Of a stretch of DNA of 64,000 nt, positions 15,556-24,240 are shown piece after piece. Position 1 is the first letter of the stretch. Each line of letters starts with the position of its first letter. This DNA comes from JAWXUC01 sp044432975 (GTDB lineage: Bacteria > Pseudomonadota > Alphaproteobacteria > RF32 > CAG-239), in contig JAWXUC010000008.1 in the NCBI GenBank assembly GCA_044432975.1, positions 10,807 to 74,806 of the forward strand, written 5' to 3'. A program made the translations under genes and the position numbers. The notes below the pieces were generated by a model, which made no database searches, was not told the origin of the DNA, and saw only the letters and a program-made list of their open reading frames with translations.

Positions 15556-16296
15556 CTAATCTTGTGATAATGGAAAATGCTCAGAGATGTTAAGTAGGCC
15601 AACAAAAGGAGCTAATTGAAATTCAGGGTCGTTGGTGCTAAAATATTCATCAATGCTTCTTTTTACTTTTCCTTCTAGCTCAGATATGTCATATAAATCA
15701 CCAGCAATATAAACTATCCAGTGCCAAGAAGTTTCTTCTTCATCATCAAAAAATAGAATTTCTGTAGAAAGCATTTTTTCTTTTATAATACTTAATATTA
15801 TTGTTGCGGTATTTTTAAAATGCTCTTCATATTTTGCAAATTTCAACATGTTTGCAACTTCGCTTACTTCTTGAGTTTCCATATTTTGATAAAATTGTTC
15901 ATTTAATTTGTTCAAAATATTTAAATCACCCTTCATCATTGCAAATTTTAATAGAAGAGGGCGAAATTCTTCAGGTGCGTCTTCCAAGTCTTCAATAAAT
16001 GGAGTTAATACTTTTTCAGCTTTTGCTAATAAGCCGAGACTCATCAAATTATCAACATATATTGAATAAATTATCAAATTAACTTCGTCAGCTTCTTCCC
16101 AAATTTTGTTTGATAATGCTATTGCTTCATCTTTTTTTCCAAGCATGATGTGTGTTTGCATTAATAATATCATTAGGTCAACATTGTTTTGTTTAGTTTG
16201 TAAAGCTTGGTATATTTTTGTTTGAATTTCAGATACTTTTTGTGTTTCTGAAAACTTACAAGTAACTAGTTCTTCAAATATATTATTTATGTCCAT
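15556..16296 (-). CDS. TPR-like helical repeat protein
   Basis: A 246-residue, all-helical protein without signal or membrane segments. The segments VDLMILLMQTHIMLGKKDEA and NLIIYSIYVDNLMSLGLLAK follow a TPR/SEL1-like helix-pair pattern (small residues, then an LG turn). The C-terminal third is acidic with an unusual DDEEETSWHWIVYIAGDLYD stretch. No ribosome binding site better than a weak AAGGA is visible (ATAAAGGATTTTGTTATG). The stop codon abuts the arm of the inverted-repeat element. The gene is divergent from the lipoprotein hydrolase gene. Function unknown; a scaffold or chaperone role is possible. Confidence 0.7.
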   Translation of the reverse strand: MDINNIFEELVTCKFSETQKVSEIQTKIYQALQTKQNNVDLMILLMQTHIMLGKKDEAIALSNKIWEEADEVNLIIYSIYVDNLMSLGLLAKAEKVLTPFIEDLEDAPEEFRPLLLKFAMMKGDLNILNKLNEQFYQNMETQEVSEVANMLKFAKYEEHFKNTATIILSIIKEKMLSTEILFFDDEEETSWHWIVYIAGDLYDISELEGKVKRSIDEYFSTNDPEFQLAPFVGLLNISEHFPLSQD

Positions 16297-16355
16297 AACA
16301 AAATCCTTTATTTTTATTATTTTTTTATATATTATACCAATAAGGAGAAAAGTCT

Positions 16356-17594
16356 ATGAAAAAAATAATTTTATTTTTGTTTTTGTTTTTGTGCGGATGT
16401 TCATCTTTAGGAAAAGGCATTGCCAATGCTTTTTTAGATAAAAGTAATGAAGAAGACACAAGGGCTTGCACGATAGAGGGGACGTCATTTGAAGGCATAA
16501 ACTCTTATTTTTCAAAAGGTAATGTAGTGAAAGTCTTGATGGTTCATGGTGTTGGTTCTCATAACAGTGGTTACTCTGCAAGACTGCAAGAAAATCTTAT
16601 GAAGTCGCTAGGTTTAGACGTTGTTTCTCGTCGTTCTAAAAAAATATCTTTAGTTTCTCCAGAATACAGTGATAAGTCAATAGGAACTTTATTGGTTACT
16701 CGTTATCAAAATGTTGAAGAAACAAAAGAAATGCTTTTTTATGAATTGACCTGGTCTAAAATAACTCAAGAAGCAAAAGATATTCTTTCTTACGATTCTT
16801 CTAATGTATATGCTTATAAAAGGGCAAAGTTTAATCAGGCAATGAAAAGCTTCTTAAATGATACTGGTCCAGACCCTCTTGTTTATTTGTCAGATAAAAA
16901 GTCATTGATATTAGATGCTTTTAAGCAGTCAGAATGCTGGATGTTTGGTTATGATTGGGATGCTCTTCCAGATGATGTGAATAAAGTTTGTAAAATATCA
17001 ACTTCAGAACAGTTACGTAATTTAGAAAATGAAGAAGTTGTTTTTATAACTCATTCTTTGGGTAGTAGGATTTTGGTTGATGCTTTTTCGGATATTGTTT
17101 TAGAGATAAAAAGCAAAGAAATTGCAGAAAATAAATCTATGCAAGCATCTATAGAAGTATTGAAAAATAAAAAGTTTACGGTTTTTATGTTGGCTAACCA
17201 ATTGCCTATTTTGCAAATAGGTAATAAGGCTCCAGATGTTGTTGGTCAGTATGATAGTTATTGTGTAGCTGGTGGTAATCATTATAAAGATAGGGTTTTT
17301 GCTAATGTTAACATTGTAGCATTTTCAGATCCTAATGATATTTTAAGTTATGATATTCCACAAAGGTTTGTAGATGCTTATATGGATTCTAGAATGTGTC
17401 CAAATGTTACAAATGTAGATATTAATATTTCAAAAGAAATTTCAGCTTTTGGTTTGGGGGTTGTTAATCCTTTAACTGCTCATACAGAATATGATAATGA
17501 TGATAGAGTTATAGATATTATTTCTTATGGAACACAAGAAGATGCCCGTCATGCAGAACTTGAAAAAAGATGTGAGTTTATTTATCTTAAATGA
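16356..17594 (+). CDS. Lipoprotein with alpha/beta-hydrolase fold
   Basis: The N-terminus MKKIILFLFLFLCGCSS is a lipoprotein signal with lipidated Cys15. After a short linker come the hydrolase landmarks: MVHGVGSHN (strand plus oxyanion HG), FGYDW, and the nucleophile elbow VFITHSLGSR with Ser234 (GxSxG with Thr in place of the first Gly). A late FSDPNDILSY may carry the acid, and ...TAHTEYDND the His. At 412 residues it suits a membrane-anchored lipase/esterase. AAGGAG precedes the start. It lies 77 bases upstream of virB3 on the same strand, so an envelope-remodelling or effector role tied to the secretion locus is possible but not shown. Confidence 0.75.
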   Translation: MKKIILFLFLFLCGCSSLGKGIANAFLDKSNEEDTRACTIEGTSFEGINSYFSKGNVVKVLMVHGVGSHNSGYSARLQENLMKSLGLDVVSRRSKKISLVSPEYSDKSIGTLLVTRYQNVEETKEMLFYELTWSKITQEAKDILSYDSSNVYAYKRAKFNQAMKSFLNDTGPDPLVYLSDKKSLILDAFKQSECWMFGYDWDALPDDVNKVCKISTSEQLRNLENEEVVFITHSLGSRILVDAFSDIVLEIKSKEIAENKSMQASIEVLKNKKFTVFMLANQLPILQIGNKAPDVVGQYDSYCVAGGNHYKDRVFANVNIVAFSDPNDILSYDIPQRFVDAYMDSRMCPNVTNVDINISKEISAFGLGVVNPLTAHTEYDNDDRVIDIISYGTQEDARHAELEKRCEFIYLK

Positions 17595-17674
17595 TTTAAT
17601 AACTTAATATATATTCTTGCATAACAAAAAAGTAATATTATAATAATAAAAAAATAAACAAACGGAGATTCTTG

Positions 17675-17965
17675 TTGAAAGAGCCAATTTTAAAAGCAGT
17701 AGCTAGTCCTCCCAAAATATTGTGGGCTCCATTCTTACCCTCAATGTTAAATCTTGGTATGCAGTTTCCTTTTATGTTTATGGCAATGGGTATTTTTCAA
17801 TGTAACCCTTTGTTGTTCATGGTTTCAATCGTGGCTGGGCACATGGTTTGTATTGGTTGGGGGGTTAAGGAGCCTCATCTTTCTGCGATGATACAAGCTT
17901 GGGGTCAAGCTAACAAAACTTCTACAAATTTATATAAAGCAAAGGGGAATAAATTTGAACCCTAA
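17675..17965 (+). CDS. virB3: Type IV secretion protein VirB3
   Basis: Small inner-membrane protein of P-type/IV secretion systems that works with the VirB4 ATPase. 96 residues with two closely spaced hydrophobic segments (FLPSMLNLGMQFPFMFMAMG and LLFMVSIVAGHMVCIGWG) and the N-terminal ILKAVASPPKILWAPF, resembling the VirB3 pattern. It starts with TTG: two TTG codons are adjacent, and the second is favoured by GGAG 7 bases upstream. The end overlaps virB4 by 11 bases, the usual arrangement. Confidence 0.85.
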   Translation: MKEPILKAVASPPKILWAPFLPSMLNLGMQFPFMFMAMGIFQCNPLLFMVSIVAGHMVCIGWGVKEPHLSAMIQAWGQANKTSTNLYKAKGNKFEP

Positions 17966-20384
17966 TTATGATTTTTTTGATATGTTTGTGCAGGGTTTAG
18001 GTTCTGCAGAAGTTCTTGTTGCTGTAATTGGGTTTATTTCTGCAGCGGCTTTTGCTGGTTTTGGTGTTACAAAAATTGGCCATTTCTTTTTGCCTCAACC
18101 TAGAGAAACTAGAGTTTCTGATTTTATGCCTTTTAAAAAGATTCTGTCTGATGGCATAACAATACAATGTTATAACGATTCTTTGGTGAGAGTTTTTCAG
18201 GTTGAAGGTGTTGATGGTTCTTTTGTAACAGAGTCTCAGTTATATTCTTTGTTTGAAGCCAAAAAGTCTTGGATAGATTCTATGAGTGATCTTAATGTCA
18301 ACTGTAGAGTTCTTACAACAAGAGAGTTGGTAGAAATTACAAATTATAAAGCAAACTTTAATAATGATTTATTGGAAGATGTTTCAGATGCTTGGCGTTC
18401 AACTCTAGAGAGAGTTTATAAAAATTATCATTATGTTGTTATTTCTGTTGAAAATAGAAAGGATTGTCTTCAAGATTTAAATTATGCTTCTCAATCTTTG
18501 CTAGCTGTCTTAAGTGAATATGGTGTTAAAGCTTTGGTTGAAACAGAGGATAGTCCAGCACATTCAAGTCCATTAAGTGTTTATGTTAAAATTTGTAATC
18601 CAATAACTAGACCTCAGCCAAAGTTTGGAACAACAGAGGGGTCTAGGCTCAATGAGATGATGACCGCAGAGCAGATTCATTTTACAGGTGAAGATGGTAT
18701 TATTAAGTTTAAGTCTGGAGATAAAGAACTTTTAGAGATTTCTATTGGCATTAGATCATGTGGTGATTTTATGGAAACCTCAATGATAAACTCGATTCTA
18801 GCAATAGATAGTGAACTTATCTTTATGCACAATATTAAACCTATTCCTAAAACTCATGCCAGAGCGATGCTTATGCAACAACAAAAAATGGCAACAATGA
18901 CTAGCTTTTCATCAAACGTTTTTGATCAATATTCAGAAGCTCTTTCTTCAATAGAAAGTTCAGATGCTGATTCTCAATCTTTGGTGGAATATGCTCAGGT
19001 GGTTATTTTAAAAGCAAAAACAATGGAAGAGTTAGAGTTTGCGGAATCAGAGGTTCAAAGAATTTGTAGATTGTTTGCCAATACTCCAATTAGAGAAGGC
19101 TGGGTTGCTCAGGCAACATTTTTCAATCAATTTCCAACTTATGAGGCATATCCAAGAACCTATAGATATTTATCAAGAGTTGTAGCTTCTGCTGTTTCTT
19201 TTGATAAGCCTTCAGAAGGTTTTGATAAATCTGACTGGGGTGTTGGTCCAATTTCTGTGTTTAGAACTGTATCAGGTTCTCCATATATGTTTCAGTTTCA
19301 CGTTTCTTCAGAAGAATCTGCCGTTGCTCACTGTTGTATTATAGGTCCAACAGGTCAAGGTAAAACAACTCTTTTAACCTTCTTAGCAGGACAAGCGATG
19401 CGTCATGGAGATTTGAAAGTGTTTTTCTTTGATAGACACCGTGGTGCTGAAATTTTTACTCGTTCTGTTGGTGGTGCTTATGTAGGTTTTGATGGCGATA
19501 ATAAAAACGTGTCGTTAAATCCTTTTGACTGTACAGATACTGCAAATAACAAGGCATTTCTTCGTCGTTGGTTAAAATCAATTACAATGGTTGACGATAG
19601 CTTGTCAGAAAGAGAAGTTGCTCGTGCTGTTACAACTGCGTTTGATTATCTTCGCCCAGAAGAGCGAGTTATGACTAACTTGTATAAAAGTTGTTTTTCT
19701 CCAACAGGTAATATGAGAAGAGAAATGTATAGATGGATAAATCCAGATCAATATGGTGGTATTTTTAACGCAACAAATGATAGTTTAGATTTATCTGCAA
19801 AACGTTTTATGGCTTTTGACTTTACACATATTTTTGAAGACGAAACACTAGCTCCTGCAGTTATCTCTTATATTATGCATAGAATTCAAGTAGAAGCAGG
19901 AGAAACTGGTGCTCCTTCTCTTATTATGATAGATGAGACCGCGCCGATGTTAAAACACCCAATGTTTAGAGATTATTTTATTATTGGTTTGCAAGAGGGT
20001 AGAAAAAAACGCCAAGCCTATTTATGTGCTTTCCAACAACCAAATGTTATTGATAAGTTAGGCGTTGGTGAGGTTATTCGTGGTCAGTGTCAAACAGTTT
20101 TGTTTTTTAGAAACCCACAAGCAATGCCAGAAGATTATGCAAACTGGAATTTAACAGAAAGCGAAATGGATTTTATCTTTGGTCGAAATTATAGAGATTT
20201 TCCTTATGCAATTCTTTTATCTCGCCCTTCAACAGGTGAAAGTGTAATCTTAGATGTAGATTTGGGTGCTTTAGGTCCTTATTTAAGACTTTATAATTCA
20301 GGTAGAAAGAACGTTTTATTAGTTGAACAGCTTATAAAAGAGCACGGTGAAGAAAATTTTGTAACAACATATCTAAATATGTAA
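17955..20384 (+). CDS. virB4: Type IV secretion ATPase VirB4
   Basis: An 809-residue AAA-type ATPase energising pilus biogenesis and substrate transfer. Walker A IIGPTGQGKTTLLTFL is near residue 464 and Walker B SLIMIDETAPML near 656, followed by the QEGRKKRQAYLCAFQQP and VLFFRNPQA motifs typical of the CagE/TrbE/VirB family. A hydrophobic segment at about 15-40 is a probable membrane anchor. The start is TTG, overlapping virB3, with AGGGGAA upstream. It heads the long run of exported proteins; this is the clearest proof of a conjugation-like machine here. Confidence 0.95.
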   Translation: MNPNYDFFDMFVQGLGSAEVLVAVIGFISAAAFAGFGVTKIGHFFLPQPRETRVSDFMPFKKILSDGITIQCYNDSLVRVFQVEGVDGSFVTESQLYSLFEAKKSWIDSMSDLNVNCRVLTTRELVEITNYKANFNNDLLEDVSDAWRSTLERVYKNYHYVVISVENRKDCLQDLNYASQSLLAVLSEYGVKALVETEDSPAHSSPLSVYVKICNPITRPQPKFGTTEGSRLNEMMTAEQIHFTGEDGIIKFKSGDKELLEISIGIRSCGDFMETSMINSILAIDSELIFMHNIKPIPKTHARAMLMQQQKMATMTSFSSNVFDQYSEALSSIESSDADSQSLVEYAQVVILKAKTMEELEFAESEVQRICRLFANTPIREGWVAQATFFNQFPTYEAYPRTYRYLSRVVASAVSFDKPSEGFDKSDWGVGPISVFRTVSGSPYMFQFHVSSEESAVAHCCIIGPTGQGKTTLLTFLAGQAMRHGDLKVFFFDRHRGAEIFTRSVGGAYVGFDGDNKNVSLNPFDCTDTANNKAFLRRWLKSITMVDDSLSEREVARAVTTAFDYLRPEERVMTNLYKSCFSPTGNMRREMYRWINPDQYGGIFNATNDSLDLSAKRFMAFDFTHIFEDETLAPAVISYIMHRIQVEAGETGAPSLIMIDETAPMLKHPMFRDYFIIGLQEGRKKRQAYLCAFQQPNVIDKLGVGEVIRGQCQTVLFFRNPQAMPEDYANWNLTESEMDFIFGRNYRDFPYAILLSRPSTGESVILDVDLGALGPYLRLYNSGRKNVLLVEQLIKEHGEENFVTTYLNM

Positions 20385-20404
20385 CAAAAAATTCACTTTT
20401 ATTT
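20379..20404 (+). repeat. 26-bp direct repeat, copy 1 (copy 2 at 21353-21378)
   Basis: ATGTAACAAAAAATTCACTT plus six more bases occurs identically at 21353-21378. The two copies flank the first of two paralogous exported-protein genes, marking the boundaries of a tandem duplication that includes the upstream region. Confidence 0.85.
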
Positions 20405-20467
20405 TATAGATATTTATGATATATTAAAACAAATGCATTTAAACTATTATAATAAGTAGGTGGCCAA

Positions 20468-21352
20468 ATGAATAGATATCTTATATTTTTTATTACGTTA
20501 TTTATGTTTTCAGCTATAATTCCTGTTAAGGCTCAATTCCCTTCAACAGACTTTGCAGGTGTTGGTCAAAACACTTCTCAAAATGTTAATTCTGTTAAAA
20601 ATTCGGCCCAATCAGTTGCTCAATGGTCGTCAATAAAAACAGCTATCTCTATATTTGGTAGTATAAAAAAAGCCTTAGAAAAAATTAAAGAGTTGAAAGC
20701 AAAAATAGAAAAAATTATAGATTTATTTAATAAAGGTATTGATCTTGTTAAAGAAGCAGTAGCAGTGGCTAAAAAATGTATAAGTTTAATAGAAGAAGCT
20801 CAAGAGCTTATTAAAAAGCCCGTAGAAATTGCTAAGACCGCAAAAGAAGCCGCTCAAAATGCTGTAAAATTTTTAACCTCTTTTGATGAATATCTTGGAA
20901 AATATGAAGAAACAAGCAAAAGAGCTAAAAGTTATATGAACTCTTCAGATCCTGATCTTATTGAAAAAGCAGAAGAGTTGTCAGATACTGCCGATGAGTA
21001 TTATAAAATTGCAGAAGGTTTTTCAAAGGATGCCCAATCTTTAGCAAAAGATGCTCAAAAAGCAATAAATGAACTTGAAAGATTATATAAAGATTTAATA
21101 AGATTATGTAAAGAAATTATCCAAACTAAAGAAGATGCTTGTATGCTTAAAGTTAAAGGAAAGCAATATAAAGCAGAATTAAAAGAAGTTTTTTGTAAGG
21201 ACAAATCTTCTGTTCCAGGTGTTAGCACATCGGCTTGTACCAGTGATGATAGTGAAACAGATGAAGCAGAGGCCGCTTGTGAATCTGCAGATGATGATAT
21301 CTCAGAACAAATCGCCGCATTTGATGCTTCTGTAAAATCAGCAACGCAATAA
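20468..21352 (+). CDS. Exported coiled-coil protein, VirB5-like, paralog A
   Basis: A signal peptide (MNRYLIFFITLFMFSAIIPV, then KAQ) is followed by FPSTDFAGVGQNTSQN, the position where VirB5/TrbJ proteins begin with a short PxxD-type motif and a long helix. Nearly the whole 294-residue protein is Lys/Glu/Ala-rich coiled coil. A C-terminal region with four spaced cysteines (CMLKVKG, FCKD, ACTSDD, ACESADD) precedes an acidic tail. It is closely related to the next gene. AGGTGGCC precedes the start. Expected location is the periplasm or cell surface, as a minor pilus subunit. The VirB5 assignment is inference from context and pattern. Confidence 0.65.
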   Translation: MNRYLIFFITLFMFSAIIPVKAQFPSTDFAGVGQNTSQNVNSVKNSAQSVAQWSSIKTAISIFGSIKKALEKIKELKAKIEKIIDLFNKGIDLVKEAVAVAKKCISLIEEAQELIKKPVEIAKTAKEAAQNAVKFLTSFDEYLGKYEETSKRAKSYMNSSDPDLIEKAEELSDTADEYYKIAEGFSKDAQSLAKDAQKAINELERLYKDLIRLCKEIIQTKEDACMLKVKGKQYKAELKEVFCKDKSSVPGVSTSACTSDDSETDEAEAACESADDDISEQIAAFDASVKSATQ

Positions 21353-21435
21353 ATGTAACAAAAAATTCACTTTTATTTAATAAGTTTGTGTGATAATATT
21401 AAAATAATATGACTTTAACTACTTGCAGGTGTGTT

Positions 21436-22344
21436 ATGAAAAAAATTATGTTATTTTTTGCAGTACTCTTTATGAGTACCAATATAAAGACAGCAAATGC
21501 TCAATTTCCTGTTTTTGACTTTAGTGCGTTAGGTCAGGCAATATCTACAAACATGGCTATGGTTGATCAAGCCGTTGCATCTGTTACTCAGCTTAAAGCA
21601 TTGCAAGATGCAATGAGTATTCTTGGTAGCATTAAAAAAGGCTTAGAAAAATTAGTAGAGTTAAAAGAAAAAATTGAAGAGTATATGAGATTATTTAAGC
21701 AAGGCTTAAGTTTAATACAAGATGCTTTAAAAATAGCTCAAACCATTATAGGCGCAATAGAAGATGCTCAAGAGCTGATAAAAAAACCAGCGGAAATAGT
21801 TCAAGAAGCAAAAGAGCTTGCTGCAAACGCTGTTGAATTTGTTGACTCTGCAGATGAGTACGCAGCAAAATATAAAGAGACTTTAGCAGAAGCAAATGAA
21901 ATTTTATACGCCTCTAATTCAGGCAGCAATGCTCTAGGTAGTATTAACAGTGAACTTGATAGGGCTGATGATTTATTAGATCAAGCAAAAGAGTTTAATA
22001 ATATTTCAAAACAATATTTGAAAGATGCTCAAAGTTTGGCAAATCAAGCAGAAGATTTGCTTGATGAAATCGCTAGTATTTATACAGATTTAGTTAAAAT
22101 TATAAAAACAATAATTAGAAGCCAAGAAAGAGCATGTAACTTAAAAATGCAGGCAAGGCAATTTAAAGGTGCTTTCAAAAAAGCTTTCTGTAGAGATGCA
22201 GGCAAAATCCCTGGAGTAGATACATCTAGTTGTGATTCTGAGGAGGAAGAACCTTCAGAGGATGATAGATGTGGTACAAATGCTGCTACAGTAAAAGAGT
22301 TTTTAAGTGAATTTGACGATGCAATAAAATCATATGGAGAATAA
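21436..22344 (+). CDS. Exported coiled-coil protein, VirB5-like, paralog B
   Basis: The start at MKKIMLFFAVLFMST is chosen (AGGTG upstream, signal peptide at the N-terminus) over an in-frame ATG nine codons earlier. The mature protein begins AQFPVFDFSALGQ and continues as a long coiled coil. SIKKGLEKLVELKEKIEEYM and AQELIKKPAEIVQEAKELA match paralog A almost position for position, as do the C-terminal cysteines (ACNLKMQ, FCRDAGKIPGVDTSSC). 302 residues. The pair arose by tandem duplication, with a 26-bp identical sequence before each copy. Probably a periplasmic or surface component of the secretion machine. Confidence 0.65.
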   Translation: MKKIMLFFAVLFMSTNIKTANAQFPVFDFSALGQAISTNMAMVDQAVASVTQLKALQDAMSILGSIKKGLEKLVELKEKIEEYMRLFKQGLSLIQDALKIAQTIIGAIEDAQELIKKPAEIVQEAKELAANAVEFVDSADEYAAKYKETLAEANEILYASNSGSNALGSINSELDRADDLLDQAKEFNNISKQYLKDAQSLANQAEDLLDEIASIYTDLVKIIKTIIRSQERACNLKMQARQFKGAFKKAFCRDAGKIPGVDTSSCDSEEEEPSEDDRCGTNAATVKEFLSEFDDAIKSYGE

Positions 22345-22346
22345 TA

Positions 22347-22724
22347 ATGATGAAGAAGAGTACATTAACAAAAAGATTATTAACATTAGGGCTGTTGTTT
22401 ATCCCATTGAGTTCTTATGCTCAAGATTTAAGCTCATATACTCCTGCTAGAATAAGAGCTATATATAAACAGGCTGTTGCAGATGAAAAATCAATATTAT
22501 CTATGCAAAAAGCTTTAGATAAGCGTCATGAAGATGCACTTATTATAGAACAATCTGCAAGTGCACAATTACAAGATTTAGAAGATATGGGGTTAGATAA
22601 ATCTCAGCAAGAAGCAGATGAAACCCAAAGATCAACACAAGCCGCAAAAGATGTTATTAATAATGTAGAAAATAAAGTGAAAGCTACAACTAATGCACGT
22701 CAAGGCTTTGGAACAGTGGAGTAA
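22347..22724 (+). CDS. Exported small helical protein
   Basis: A signal peptide (LTKRLLTLGLLFIPLSSYAQ) is followed by about 100 residues, mostly helical and charged (IRAIYKQAVADEKSILSMQK; QQEADETQRSTQAAKD). No cysteines. GGAGAATAA precedes two adjacent ATG codons. It lies 2 bases after paralog B and 4 bases before the next gene, so it belongs to the same transcript. No family recognised; a periplasmic partner of the coiled-coil proteins is the simplest reading. Confidence 0.65.
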   Translation: MMKKSTLTKRLLTLGLLFIPLSSYAQDLSSYTPARIRAIYKQAVADEKSILSMQKALDKRHEDALIIEQSASAQLQDLEDMGLDKSQQEADETQRSTQAAKDVINNVENKVKATTNARQGFGTVE

Positions 22725-22728
22725 TATA

Positions 22729-23244
22729 ATGAAAAAAATTTTAGTTATATTTATGATAGTGAGTTTCTTCAGTTTTAATCTTAAAGCTGATGATTCTCCT
22801 GTTTGGAGTGGTGATAATCAAGGTGGCGTTGTTGTGCTGCCTAAAGCTTTAGCAGAATATTGTAAATTAACTGAAGATGATGCAAAAAAAATGTCAGAGG
22901 TTACAGCTTGTGTAAATAAAATCTTAACATTAAAGGGAGATAGTTCTCCAACAGTTACTAAAAAAGCTATGGCTCTTACAAAACTTATTTTTAAACAAAG
23001 TGTATTATCTAGTGTTGCAGAAGGTTTAAGCGGTAAGATATATGCTTCAAAATACCCTAAAGATGTTTTAGAAGAATTATCAACATCTTTAGAAAATGCT
23101 CAAGAAAATAAAGAGTTTATCGGAAATATAATGATATTAGAAAAAGAAGGCGTTTTCTTGCAAAATAATATACTGATGATAAAAGCTGCAGAAATGCAAT
23201 TTAATGCAGCTAATGAGATTAATAATAATAAGGGGAAATTTTGA
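22729..23244 (+). CDS. Exported protein with C-x15-C domain, short form
   Basis: The start is placed at MKKILVIFMIVSFFSF (a signal peptide with GGAG upstream), not at an ATG 12 codons earlier inside the previous gene. The mature N-terminus (LPKALAEYCKLTEDDA ... VTAC) has two cysteines exactly 15 residues apart, the same as in the next gene (LIEFCGLSEDSA ... LSDC). The rest is helical (SVLSSVAEGLSGK; MILEKEGVFLQNNILMIKAA). 171 residues. The stop overlaps the next start (TGATG). A disulfide-stabilised periplasmic role is inferred. Confidence 0.65.
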   Translation: MKKILVIFMIVSFFSFNLKADDSPVWSGDNQGGVVVLPKALAEYCKLTEDDAKKMSEVTACVNKILTLKGDSSPTVTKKAMALTKLIFKQSVLSSVAEGLSGKIYASKYPKDVLEELSTSLENAQENKEFIGNIMILEKEGVFLQNNILMIKAAEMQFNAANEINNNKGKF

Positions 23245-24239
23245 TGAAAAAAATATTACTCGTTATAGTTATATCTTTGTTTTCTATTTCCTTTGAGGTT
23301 AAGGCTTGGGATGGTTATGCTTCAGAAGGTGAATTTCTTATACCTACAACATTAATAGAGTTTTGTGGCTTATCAGAAGATTCTGCAGAAGATGAAGATG
23401 CCTTAAGTGATTGTTTAGATAAAGTTATAGAGCAAAGAGATGAAAAAAGAAAAATTGCTATAGATTTATCATCAAAAGTAATGCAAGATTATATGGTTAA
23501 GTCTTTAGCAAGTTCAGCTGCTGTGAAGTCATTTGCAGGCGATTTTATGCCAGATGCAGATGTAAAAGAGGCAGAGGGTGCAACAGGTACAACAGATGAT
23601 GATACTTCAGAAGTTAATGAAGCAATAAATAGAGTTACTTTTATGACAAAAGATAATGCTGTTTTAATGAATAAATTTTTACAACAATATGCTTCTGTGG
23701 TGGCTATTAATGCTTATAGAACTTTTCATTCAGAAAATGTTGTGAAAAAATCAGCGGCTGAAATTGATAAAGATGTTAATCCGTTTAGTATTGAAGATGT
23801 TCCTGTTATGGAATTTGAAGAAACTACTATTTTAGATAGAGAGCCAGATCTTAGTGTTCCATCTCAATACGCAAAATTAGCTCCTAATTGTGGTGATTAT
23901 GAAAGTGTCGCAAAAGAAACTAAGCGTGATGTTGTAACAGTCTTAGATGATTGTTTAGTAGAAAGAAGAGACGATTTAGGTGAAAGCGTTATCAAGGCTT
24001 ATGAAAAATCAAAAGCTGATATAGATGAATTAAGAGCATCTTATGAAACTGAGTTTAATGATAATATAGCCAAAGTTAACGCTGAAACAAATATTGTTAA
24101 AAAAGATGAATTAAGAACAAAAACCTATGAAACAGCAAAAGAAAGAAAATCTACTCTTCGTTCAAAAACAAATGAGTTAAATAGGTGGTATAAAAAAGAG
24201 ATGATGAAATTAGAATCAATAATTTTAGGAGGCGGATAA
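23244..24239 (+). CDS. Exported protein with C-x15-C domain, long form
   Basis: A signal peptide (MKKILLVIVISLFSISFEVK) and the same N-terminal domain as the preceding gene, including C-x15-C and the downstream helices (VKSLASSAAVKSFAG). It is extended by about 150 residues: a linker with EEVTILD-like acidic stretches, a second cysteine pair (APNCGDYESVAK ... LDDCLVERRD) and a Lys/Glu coiled coil to the end. 331 residues. Start ATG at 23244 with AAGGGGA 8 bases upstream. This is the second tandem duplicate pair in the operon. Confidence 0.65.
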   Translation: MKKILLVIVISLFSISFEVKAWDGYASEGEFLIPTTLIEFCGLSEDSAEDEDALSDCLDKVIEQRDEKRKIAIDLSSKVMQDYMVKSLASSAAVKSFAGDFMPDADVKEAEGATGTTDDDTSEVNEAINRVTFMTKDNAVLMNKFLQQYASVVAINAYRTFHSENVVKKSAAEIDKDVNPFSIEDVPVMEFEETTILDREPDLSVPSQYAKLAPNCGDYESVAKETKRDVVTVLDDCLVERRDDLGESVIKAYEKSKADIDELRASYETEFNDNIAKVNAETNIVKKDELRTKTYETAKERKSTLRSKTNELNRWYKKEMMKLESIILGGG

Positions 24240-24240
24240 A

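Noticed and set aside
15408..15605. 65-residue minus-strand ORF
   Set aside because: It lies in the MITE-like repeat and the 3' end of another gene, with no ribosome binding site.
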